Assembly (NCBI GenBank): GCA_963855995.1
Contig: OY979721.1
Coordinates: 6,458,265-6,522,264 of the forward strand
Length of the DNA: 64,000 nt
Direction: 5' to 3'
DNA from: Muricea muricata
Taxonomy: Eukaryota > Cnidaria > Anthozoa > Malacalcyonacea > Plexauridae
In this document: positions 49,101-61,299 of the stretch, in pieces
Layout: every line of letters begins with the position of its first letter
Position numbering within the stretch: position 1 is the first letter of the stretch
Made by a program: the position numbers and the translations under genes
Notes under the pieces: model-generated
What the model saw: the letters and a program-made list of their open reading frames with translations, nothing else
Databases searched by the model: none
What the model was told of the DNA's origin: nothing

Positions 49101-52100
49101 GTTTTAGAGCTTAAAATGATGTTTTCAGTGCTAAAGTGAACGAGTTGAGCGCAATGATGTACTGCAATCACGGACTTAAAAAAGACCTTCTAAATGGAAA
49201 TAGCAGAAGTTAGCAAGTCGGGAATCATGTTTTCGGCGCTCAAACCATCGAGATGAGCGAAATAACACGTTGACAAGAGAAACCTATAACTTGCTTGTAA
49301 ACTGAAAAGAAACGATCTTAGAACCATCAAAATCACGTTTTAGGCGTTCTAGAAGCGATTTGAGCGTAAAAACATGCTCAAATAACCAACTAAAAATTGC
49401 CGTTTTAAATCGATCAGGGCGACGTTTTACAGCTTAAAATGAGGTTTTCAGTGCTAATGTGAACGAGTTGAGCGCAATGATGTACTGCAATCACGGACCT
49501 AAAAGAGACTTTCTAAATGGAAATAGCAGAACTTAGCAAGTCGGGAATCATGTTTTCGGCGCTCAAACCATCGACAAGAGCAAAATAACACGTTGACATT
49601 AAAAATTATAACTTGCTTGTAGACTGAAAAGAAACGATCTTAGAACCATCAAAATTGCGTTTTAAGCCTTCTAGAAGCGATTTGAGCGTAAAAACATGCT
49701 CAAATCACCAACTAAAAATCGCCGTTTTAAATCGATCAGGGCGACGTTTTAGAGCTTAAAATGCAGTTTTCAGTGCTAAAGTGAACGAGTTGAGCGCAAT
49801 GATGTACTGCAATCACGGACTTAAAAAAGACCTTCTAAATGGAAATAGCAGAAGTTAGCAAGTCGGGAATCATGTTTTCGGCGCTCAAACCATCGAGATG
49901 AGCGAAATAACACGTTGACAAGAGAAACCTATAACTTGCTTGTAAACTGAAAAGAAACGATCTTAGAACCATCAAAATCACGTTTTAGGCGTTCTAGAAG
50001 CGATTTGAGCGTAAAAACATGCTCAAATAACCAACTAAAAATTGCCGTTTTAAATCGATCAGGGCGACGTTTTACAGCTTAAAATGAGGTTTTTAGTGCT
50101 AATGTGAACGAGTTGAGCGCAATGATGTACTGCAATCACGGACCTAAAAGAGACTTTCTAAATGGAAATTGCAGAACTTAGCAAGTCGGGAATCATGTTT
50201 TCGGCGCTGAAACCATCGACAAGAGCAAAATTTCACGTTGACATTAAAAACCTATAACTTGCTTGTAGACTGAAAAGAAACGATCTTAGAACCATCAAAA
50301 TAGCGTTTTAAGCCTTCTAGAAGCGATTTAAGCGTAAAAACATGCTCAAATCACAAACTAAAAATCGCCGTTTTAAATCGATCAGGGCGACGTTTTAGAG
50401 CTTAAAATGCAGTTTTCAGTGCTAAAGTGAACGAGTTGAGCGCAATGATGTACTGCAATCACGGACTTAAAAGAGACCTTCTAAATGGAAATAGCAGAAG
50501 TTAGCAAATCGGGAATCATGTTTTCGGCGCTCAAACCATCGAGATGAGCGAAATAACACGTTGACAAGAGAAACCTATAACTTGCTTGTAAACTGAAAAG
50601 AAACGATCTTAGAACCATCAAAATCGTGTTTTAAGCGTTCTAGAAGCGATTTGAGCGTAAAAACATGCTCAAATAACCAACTTAAAATTGCCGTTTTAAA
50701 TCGATCAGGGCGACGTTTTAGAGCTTAAAATGAGGTTTCAGTGCTAAAGTAAACGAGTTGAGCGCAATGATGTACTGCAATCACGGACCTAAAAGAGACT
50801 TTCTAAATGGAAATTGCAGAACTTAGCATGTCGGGAATCATGTTTTCGGCGCTCAAACCATCGAGATGATAGGAATGACATGTTGAAATGAGAAACCTAT
50901 AACTTGGTTGTAAACTGAAAAGAAACGATCTTAGAACCATCAAAATCACGTTTTAGGCGTTCTAGAAGCGATTTGAGCGTAAAAACATGCTCAAATAACC
51001 AACTAAAAATTGCCGTTTTAAATCGATCAGGGCGACGTTTTAGAGCTTAAAATGAGGTTTTCAGTGCTAATGTGAACGAGTTGAGCGCAATGATGTACTG
51101 CAATCACGGACCTAAAAGAGACTTTCTAAATGGAAATAGCAGAACTTAGCAAGTCGGGAATCATGTTTTCGGCGCTCAAACCATCGACAAGAGCAAAATA
51201 ACACGTTGACATTAAAAATTATAACTTGCTTGTAGACTGAAAAGAAACGATCTTAGAACCATCAAAATTGCGTTTTAAGCGTTCTAGAAGCGATTTGAGC
51301 GTAAAAACATGCTCAAATCACCAACTAAAAATCGCCGTTTTAAATCGATCAGGGCGACGTTTTAGAGCTTAAAATGAGGTTTTCAGGGCAAAAGTGAACG
51401 AGTTGAGCGCAATGATGTACTGCAATCACGGACCTAACCCAGACCTTCTAAATGGAAATAGCAGAAGTTAGCAAGTCGGGAATCATGTTTTCGGCGCTCA
51501 AACCATCGAGATGAGCGAAAAAACACGTTGACATGAGAAACCTATAACTTGCTTGTAGAGTGAAAAGAAACGATCTTAGAACCATCAAAGATGCGTTTTA
51601 AGCGTTCTAGAAGCGATTTGAGCGTAAAAACATGCTCAAATCACCAACTAAAAATTGCCGTTTTAAATCGATCAGGGCGACGTTTTAGAGCTTAAAATGA
51701 GGTTTTCAGTGCTAAAGTGAACGAGTTGAGCGCAATGATGTACGCAATCACGGACTTGAAAGAGACCTTCTAAATGAAAATAGCAGAAGTTAGCAAGTCG
51801 GGAATCATGTTTTCGGCGCTCAAACCATCGAGATGAGCGAAATAACACGTTGACAAGAGAAACCTATAACTTGCTTGTAGACTGAAAAGAAACGATCTTA
51901 GAACTATCAAAATTGCGTTTTAAGCGTTCTAGAAGCGATTTGAGCGTAAAAACATGCTCAAATCACCAACTAAAAATTGCCGTTTTAATTCGATCAGGGC
52001 GACGTTTTAGAGCTTAAAATGAGGTTTTCAGGGCAAAAGTGAACGAGTTGAGCGCAATGATGTACTGCAATCACGGACCTAAAAGAGACTTTCTAAATGG

Positions 52101-52589
52101 AAATTGCAGAACTTAGCAAGTCGGGAATCATGTTTTCGGCGCTCAAACCATCGAGATGAGCGAAATGACATGTTGAAATGAGAAACCTATAACTTGGTTG
52201 TAAACTGAAAAGAAATGATCTTAGAACCATCAAAATCACGTTTTAGGCGTTCTAGAAGCGATTTGAGCGTAAAAACATGCTCAAATCACCAACTAAAAAT
52301 CGCCGTTTTAAATCGATCAGAGCGACGTTTTAGAGCTTAAAATGAGGTTTTCAGTGCTAAAGTGAACGAGTTGAGCGCAATGATGTACTGCAATCACGGA
52401 CCTAAAAGAGACTTTCTAAATGGAAATTGCAGAACTTAGCATGTCGGGAATCATGTTTTCGGCGCTCAAACCATCGAGATGATAGGAATGACATGTTGAA
52501 ATGAGAAACCTATAACTTGGTTGTAAACTGAAAAGAAACGATCTTAGAACCATCAAAATCACGTTTTAGATGTTCTAGAAGCGATTTGG

Positions 52590-55500
52590 GCGTAAAAACA
52601 TGCTCAAATAACCAACTAAAAATTGCCGTTTTAAATCGATCAGGGCGACGTTTTAGAGCTTAAAATGAGGTTTTCAGTGCTAATGTGAACGAGTTGAGCG
52701 CAATGATGTACTGCAATCACGGACCTAAAATAGACTTTCTAAATGGAAATTGCAGAACTTACCAAGTCGGGAATCATGTTTTCGGCGCTCAAACCATCGA
52801 CAAGAGAAAAATAACACGTTGACATGAGAAACCTATAACTTGCTTGTAGACTGAAAAGAAACGATCTTAGAACCATCAAAATTGAGTTTTAAGCGTTCTA
52901 GAAGCGATTTGAGCGTAAAAACATGCTCAAATCAACAACTAAAAATCGCCGTTTTAAATCGATCAGGGCGACGTTTTAGAGCTTAAAATGATGTTTTCAG
53001 TGCTAAAGTGAACGAGTTGAGCGCAATGATGTACTGCAATCACGGACTTAAAAAAGACCTTCTAAATGGAAATAGCAGAAGTTAGCAAGTCGGGAATCAT
53101 GTTTTCGGCGCTCAAACCATCGAGATGAGCGAAATAACACGTTGACAAGAGAAACCTATAACTTGCTTGTAAACTGAAAAGAAACGATCTTAGAACCATC
53201 AAAATCACGTTTTAGGCGTTCTAGAAGCGATTTGAGCGTAAAAACATGCTCAAATAACCAACTAAAAATTGCCGTTTTAAATCGATCAGGGCGACGTTTT
53301 ACAGCTTAAAATGAGGTTTTTAGTGCTAATGTGAACGAGTTGAGCGCAATGATGTACTGCAATCACGGACCTAAAAGAGACTTTCTAAATGGAAATTGCA
53401 GAACTTAGCAAGTCGGGAATCATGTTTTCGGCGCTCAAACCATCGACAAGAGCAAAATTTCACGTTGACATTAAAAACCTATAACTTGCTTGTAGACTGA
53501 AAAGAAACGATCTTAGAACCATCAAAATAGCGTTTTAAGCCTTCTAGAAGCGATTTAAGCGTAAAAACATGCTCAAATCACAAACTAAAAATCGCCGTTT
53601 TAAATCGATCAGGGCGACGTTTTAGAGCTTAAAATGCAGTTTTCAGTGCTAAAGTGAACGAGTTGAGCGCAATGATGTACTGCAATCACGGACTTAAAAG
53701 AGACCTTCTAAATGGAAATAGCAGAAGTTAGCAAATCGGGAATCATGTTTTCGGCGCTCAAACCATCGAGATGAGCGAAATAACACGTTGACAAGAGAAA
53801 CCTATAACTTGCTTGTAAACTGAAAAGAAACGATCTTAGAACCATCAAAATCGTGTTTTAAGCGTTCTAGAAGCGATTTGAGCGAAAAACATGCTCAAAT
53901 AACCAACTTAAAATTGCCGTTTTAAATCGATCAGGGCGACGTTTTAGAGCTTAAAATGAGGTTTCAGTGCTAAAGTAAACGAGTTGAGCGCAATGATGTA
54001 CTGCAATCACGGACCTAAAAGAGACTTTCTAAATGGAAATTGCAGAACTTAGCATGTCGGGAATCATGTTTTCGGCGCTCAAACCATCGAGATGATAGGA
54101 ATGACATGTTGAAATGAGAAACCTATAACTTGGTTGTAAACTGAAAAGAAACGATCTTAGAACCATCAAAATCACGTTTTAGGCGTTCTAGAAGCGATTT
54201 GAGCATAAAAACATGCTCAAATAACCAACTAAAAATTGCCGTTTTAAATCGATCAGGGCGACGTTTTAGAGCTTAAAATGAGGTTTTCAGTGCTAATGTG
54301 AACGAGTTGAGCGCAATGATGTACTGCAATCACGGACCTAAAAGAGACTTTCTAAATGGAAATAGCAGAACTTAGCAAGTCGGGAATCATGTTTTCGGCG
54401 CTCAAACCATCGACAAGAGCAAAATAACACGTTGACATTAAAAATTATAACTTGCTTGTAGACTGAAAAGAAACGATCTTAGAACCATCAAAATTGCGTT
54501 TTAAGCGTTCTAGAAGCGATTTGAGCGTAAAAACATGCTCAAATCACCAACTAAAAATCGCCGTTTTAAATCGATCAGGGCGACGTTTTAGAGCTTAAAA
54601 TGAGGTTTTCAGGGCAAAAGTGAACGAGTTGAGCGCAATGATGTACTGCAATCACGGACCTAACCCAGACCTTCTAAATGGAAATAGCAGAAGTTAGCAA
54701 GTCGGGAATCATGTTTTCGGCGCTCAAACCATCGAGATGAGCGAAAAAACACGTTGACATGAGAAACCTATAACTTGCTTGTAGAGTGAAAAGAAACGAT
54801 CTTAGAACCATCAAAGATGCGTTTTAAGCGTTCTAGAAGCGATTTGAGCGTAAAAACATGCTCAAATCACCAACTAAAAATTGCCGTTTTAAATCGATCA
54901 GGGCGACGTTTTAGAGCTTAAAATGAGGTTTTCAGTGCTAAAGTGAACGAGTTGAGCGCAATGATGTACGCAATCACGGACTTGAAAGAGACCTTCTAAA
55001 TGAAAATAGCAGAAGTTAGCAAGTCGGGAATCATGTTTTCGGCGCTCAAACCATCGAGATGAGCGAAAAAACACGTTGATATTAGAAACCTATAACTTGC
55101 TTGTAGACTGAAAAGAAACGATCTTAGAACTATCAAAATTGCGTTTTTAACGTTCTAGAAGCGATTTGAGCGTAAAAACATGCTCAAATCACCAACTAAA
55201 AATGGCCGTTTTAATTCGATCAGGGCGACGTTTTAGAGCTTAAAATGAGGTTTTCAGGGCAAAAGTGAACGAGTTGAGCGCAATGATGTACTGCAATCAC
55301 GGACCTAAAAGAGACTTTCTAAATGGAAATTGCAGAACTTAGCAAGTCGGGAATCATGTTTTCGGCGCTCAAACCATCGAGATGAGCGAAATGACATGTT
55401 GAAATGAGAAACCTATAACTTGCTTGTAAACTGAAAAGAAATGATCTTAGAACCATCAAAATCACGTTTTAGGCGTTCTAGAAGCGATTTGAGCGTAAAA

Positions 55501-58500
55501 ACATGCTCAAATCACCAACTAAAAATCGCCGTTTTAAATCGATCAGAGCGACGTTTTAGAGCTTAAAATGAGGTTTTCATTGCTAAAGTGAACGAGTTGA
55601 GCGCAATGATGTACTGCAATCACGCACCTAAAAGAGACTTTCTAAATGGAAATTGCAGAACTTAGCATGTCGGGAATCATGTTTTCGGCGGTCAAACTAT
55701 CGACATGAGCGAAAGTACATGTTGAAATGAGAAAGCTATAACTTGCTTGTAGACTGAAAAGAAACGATCTTAGAACCATAAAAATCGCGTTTTAAGCGTT
55801 CTAGACGCGATTTGAGCGTAAAAACATGCTCAAATCACAAACTAAAAATCGCCGTTTTAAATCGATCAGGGCGACGTTTTAGAGCTTTAAATGAGGTTTT
55901 CAGTGCTAAAGTGAACGAGTTGAGCGCAATGATGTACTGCAATCACGGACCTAAAAGAGACTTTCTAAATGGAAATTGCAGAACTTAGCATGTCGGGAAT
56001 CATGTTTTCGGCGCTCAAACCATCGAGATGAGCGAAATGACATGTTGAAATGAGAAACCTATAACTTGCTTGTAGACTGAAAAGAAACGATCTTAGAACC
56101 ATCAAAATCGCGTTTTAAGCGTTCTAGAAGCGATTTGAGCGTAAAAACATGCTCAAATAACCAACTAAAAATATCCGTTTTAAATCGATCAGGGCGACGT
56201 TTTAGAGCTTAAAATGAGGTTTTCAGTGCTAAAATGAACGAGTTGAGCGCAATGACGTACTGCAATCACGGACCTAAAAGAGACTTTCTAAATGGAAATT
56301 GCAGAACTTAGCATGTCGGGAATCATGTTTTCGGAGCTCAAACCATTGAGATGAGCGAAATGACATGTTGAAATGAGAAACCTATAACTTGGTTGTAAAC
56401 TGAAAAGAAACGATCTTAGAACCATCAAAATCACGTTTTAGGCGTTCTAGAAGCGATTTGAGCGTAAAAACATGCTCAAATAACCAACTAAAAATTGCCG
56501 TTTTAAATCGATCAGGTTGACGTTTTAGAGCTTAAAATGAGGTTTTCAGTGCTAAAGTGAACGAGTTGAGCGCAATGATGTACTGCAATCACGGACCTAA
56601 AAGAGACTTTCTAAATGGAAATTGCAGAACTTAGCAAGTCGGGAATCATGTTTTCGGCGCTCAAACCATCCACATGAGCGAAATAACACGTTGACATGAG
56701 AAACCTATAACTTTCTTGTAAACTAAAAAAACGGTCTTAGAACCATCAAAATCGCGTTTTAAGCGTTCTAGAAGCGATTTGAGCGTAAAAACATGCTCAA
56801 ATCGCCAACTAAAAATCGCCGTTTTAAATCGATCAGGGCGACGTTTTAGAGCTTAAAATGAGGTTTTCAGGGCAAAAGTGAACGAGTTGAGCGCAATGAT
56901 GTACTGCAATCACGGACCTAACCCAGACCTTCTAAATGGAAATAGCAGAAGTTAGCAAGTCGGGAATCATGTTTTCGGCGCTCAAACCATCGAGATGAGC
57001 GAAAAAACACGTTGACATGAGAAACCTATAACTTGCTTGTAGACTGAAAAGAAACGATCTTAGAACCATCAAAATTGCGTTTTAAGCGTTCTAGAAGCGA
57101 TTTGAGCGTAAAAACATGCTCAAATCACCAACTAAAAATTGCCGTTTTAAATCGATCAGGGCGACGTTTTAGAGCTTAAAATGAGGTTTTCAGTGCTAAA
57201 GTGAACGAGTTGAGCGCAATGATGTACGCAATCACGGACTTGAAAGAGACCTTCTAAATGAAAATAGCAGAAGTTAGCAAGTCGGGAATCATGTTTTCGG
57301 CGCTCAAACCATCGAGATGAGCGAAAAAACACGTTGACATTAGAAACCTATAACTTTCTTGTAGACTGAAAAGAAACGATCTTAGAACCATCAAAATTGC
57401 GTTTTAAGCGTTCTAGAAGCGATTTGAGCGTAAAAACATGCTCAAACCACCAACTAAAAATTGCCGTTTTAATTCGATCAGGGCGACGTTTTAGAGCTTA
57501 AAATGAGGTTTTCAGTGCTAAAGTGAACGAGTTGAGCGCAATGATGTACGCAATCACGGACCTAACCCAGACCTTCTAAATGGAAATAGCAGAAGTTAGC
57601 AAGTCGGGAATCATGTTTTCGGCGCTCAAACCATCGAGATGAGCGAAAAAACACGTTGACATGAGAAACCTATAACTTGCTTGTAGACTGAAAAGAAACG
57701 ATCTTAGAACCATCAAAATTGCGTTTTAAGCGTTCTAGAAGCGATTTGAGCGTAAAAACATGCTCAAATCACCAACTAAAAATTGCCGTTTTAAATCGAT
57801 CAGGGCGACGTTTTAGAGCTTAAAATGAGGTTTTCAGTGCTAAAGTGAACGAGTTGAGCGCAATGATGTACGCAATCACGGACTTGAAAGAGACCTTCTA
57901 AATGAAAATAGCAGAAGTTAGCAAGTCGGGAATCATGTTTTCGGCGCTCAAACCATCGACATGAGCGAAATAACACGTTGACATGAGAAACCTATAACTT
58001 GCTTGTAGACTGAAAAGAAACGATCTTAGAACCATCAAAATTGCGTTTTAAGCGTTCTAGAAGCGATTTGAGCGTAAAAACATGCTCAAATAATCAACTA
58101 AAAATCGCCGTTTTAAATCGATCAGGGCAACGTTTTAGAGCTTGAAATGATGTTTTCAGGGCAAAAGTGAACGAGTTGAGCGCAATGATGTACTGCAATC
58201 ACGGACCTAACCCAGACCTTCTAAATGGAAATAGCAGAAGTTAGCAAGTCGGGAATCATGTTTTCGGCGCTCAAACCATCGAGATGAGCGAAAAAACACG
58301 TTGACATGAGAAACCTATAACTTGCTTGTAGACTGAAAAGAAACGATCTTAGAACCATCAAAATTGCGTTTTAAGCGTTCTAGAAGCGATTTGAGCGTAA
58401 AAACATGCTCAAATCACCAACTAAAAATTGCCGTTTTAAATCGATCAGGGCGACGTTTTAGAGCTTAAAATGAGGTTTTCAGTGCTAAAGTGAACGAGTT

Positions 58501-61299
58501 GAGCGCAATGATGTACGCAATCACGGACTTGAAAGAGACCTTCTAAATGAAAATAGCAGAAGTTAGCAAGTCGGGAATCATGTTTTTGGCGCTCAAACCA
58601 TCGAGATGAGCGAAATAACACGTTGACAAGAGAAACCTATAACTTGCTTGTAAACTGAAAAGAAACGATCTTAGAACCATCAAAATCGTGTTTATAGCGT
58701 TCTAGAAGCGATTTGAGTGTAAAAACATGCTCAAATAACCAACTTAAAATTGCCGTTTTAAATCGATCAGGGCGACGTTTTAGAGCTTAAAATGAGGTTT
58801 TCAGTGCTAAAGTGAACGAGTTGAGCGAAATGATGTACTGCAATCACGGACCTAAAAGAGACTTTCTAAATGGAAATTGCAGAACTTAGCAAGTCGGGAA
58901 TCATGTTTTCGTTGCTCAAACCATCGAGATGAGCGAAATGACATGTTGAAATGAGAAACCTATAACTTGGTTGTAAACTGAAAAGAAACGATCTTAGAAC
59001 CCTCAAAATCACGTTTTAGGCGTTCTAGAAGCGATTTGAGCGTAAAAACATGCTCAAATAACCAACTTAAAATTGCCGTTTTAAATCGATCAGGGCGACG
59101 TTTTAGAGCTTAAAATGAGGTTTTCAGTGCTAAAGTGAACGAGTTGAGCGCAATGATGTACTGCAATCACGGACCTAAAAGAGACTTTCTAAATGGAAAT
59201 TGCAGAAGTTAGCAAGTCGGGAATCATGTTTTTGGCGCTCAAACCATCGAGATGATAGGAATGACATGTTGAAATGAGAAACCTATAACTTGGTTGTAAA
59301 CTGAAAAGAAACGATCTTAGAACCATCAAAATCACGTTTTAGATGTTCTATAAGCGATTTGGGCGTAAAAACATGCTCAAATAACCAACTAAAAATTGCC
59401 GTTTTAAATCGATCAGGGCGACGTTTTAGAGCTTAAAATGAGGTTTTCAGTGCTAATGTGAACGAGTTGAGCGCAATGATGTACTGCAATCACGGACCTA
59501 AAATAGACTTTCTAAATGGAAATTGCAGAACTTACCAAGTCGGGAATCATGTTTTCGGCGCTCAAACCATCGACAAGAGCAAAATAACACGTTGACATGA
59601 GAAACCTATAACTTGCTTGTAGACTGAAAAGAAACGATCTTAGAACCATCAAAATTGAGTTTTAAGCGTTCTAGAAGCGATTTGAGCGTAAAAACTTGCT
59701 CAAATCACCAACTAAAAATCGCCGTTTTAAATCGATCAGGGCGACGTTTTAGAGCTTAAAATGATGTTTTCAGTGCTAAAGTGAACGAGTTGAGCGCAAT
59801 GATGTACTGCAATCACGGACTTAAAAAAGACCTTCTAAATGGAAATAGCAGAAGTTAGCAAGTCGGGAATCATGTTTTCGGCGCTCGAACCATCGAGATG
59901 AGCGAAATAACACGTTGACAAGAGAAACCTATAACTTGCTTGTAAACTGAAAAGAAACGATCTTAGAACCATCAAAATCACGTTTTAGGCGTTCTAGAAG
60001 CGATTTGAGCGTAAAAACATGCTCAAATAACCAACTAAAAATTGCCGTTTTAAATCGATCAGGGCGACGTTTTAGAGCTTAAAATGTGGTTTTCAGTGCT
60101 AATGTGAACGAGTTGAGCGCAATGATGTACTGCAATCACGGACCTAAAATAGACTTTCTAAATGGAAATTGCAGAACTTACCAAGTCGGGAATCATGTTT
60201 TCGGCGCTCAAACCATCGACAAGAGCAAAATAACACGTTGACATGAGAAACCTATAACTTGCTTGTAGACTGAAAAGAAACGATCTTAGAACCATCAAAA
60301 TTGAGTTTTAAGCGTTCTAGAAGCGATTTGAGCGTAAAAACATGCTCAAATCACCAACTAAAAATCGCCGTTTTAAATCGATCAGGGCGACGTTTTAGAG
60401 CTTAAAATGATGTTTTCAGTGCTAAAGTGAACGAGTTGAGCGCAATGATGTACTGCAATCACGGACTTAAAAAAGACCTTCTAAATGGAAATAGCAGAAG
60501 TTAGCAAGTCGGGAATCATGTTTTCGGCGCTCAAACCATCGAGATGAGCGAAATAACACGTTGACAAGAGAAACCTATAACTTGCTTGTAAACTGAAAAG
60601 AAACGATCTTAGAACCATCAAAATCACGTTTTAGGCGTTCTAGAAGCGATTTGAGCGTAAAAACATGCTCAAATAACCAACTAAAAATTGCCGTTTTAAA
60701 TCGATCAGGGCGACGTTTTACAGCTTAAAATGAGGTTTTCAGTGCTAATGTGAACGAGTTGAGCGCAATGATGTACTGCAATCACGGACCTAAAAGAGAC
60801 TTTCTAAATGGAAATAGCAGAACTTAGCAAGTCGGGAATCATGTTTTCGGCGCTCAAACCATCGACAAGAGCAAAATAACACGTTGACATTAAAAATTAT
60901 AACTTGCTTGTAGACTGAAAAGAAACGATCTTAGAACCATCAAAATTGCGTTTTAAGCCTTCTAGAAGCGATTTGAGCGTAAAAACATGCTCAAATCACC
61001 AACTAAAAATCGCCGTTTTAAATCGATCAGGGCGACGTTTTAGAGCTTAAAATGCAGTTTTCAGTGCTAAAGTGAACGAGTTGAGCGCAATGATGTACTG
61101 CAATCACGGACCTAACCCAGACCTTCTAAATGGAAATAGCAGAAGTTAGCAAATCGGGAATCATGTTTTCGGCGCTCAAACCATCGAGATGAGCGAAAAA
61201 ACACGTTGACATGAGAAACCTATAACTTGCTTGTAAACTGAAAAGAAACGATCTTAGAACCATCAAAATCACGTTTTAGGCGTTCTAGAAGCGATTTGA
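52590..61299. repeat. Large HOR unit E: 27 monomers, long form, breaking off
   Basis: Order as in A: alpha M1-M9 (52590, 52913, 53236, 53559, 53882, 54203, 54525, 54848, 55170), M10b 55493, M11-M21 (55816 to 59362), M1' 59363, M2' 59686, M1b 60009, M2b 60332, M3/M6 60655, then at 60977 a mosaic with M4 atgcagttttcag, M7-like cctaacccagacc and M4 gcaaatcggg. The beta M3-M10 half is missing. It has the long form like A, but the B-D bases in M9 and M13. Private bases: aaaatggccg near 55203 and G at 59887. Confidence 0.9.

Larger units (their letters stand above)
41621..52589. repeat. Large HOR unit D: 34 monomers, 10,969 bp
   Basis: The short form with six extra monomers. Starts: M1 41621, M2 41944, then M3-M8 twice (42267-44201 and 44202-46136), M9 46137, M10b 46460, M11-M15 46783, 47106, 47429, 47750, 48073, M16/M2 48395, M1b 48718, M2b 49041, mosaics 49364 and 49686, beta M3-M10 50009 to 52589. 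Both M6 monomers are hybrids (see 43234). Private bases: gaggagagcg near 48283 and cttgctggtaaac near 48650. Confidence 0.92.
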
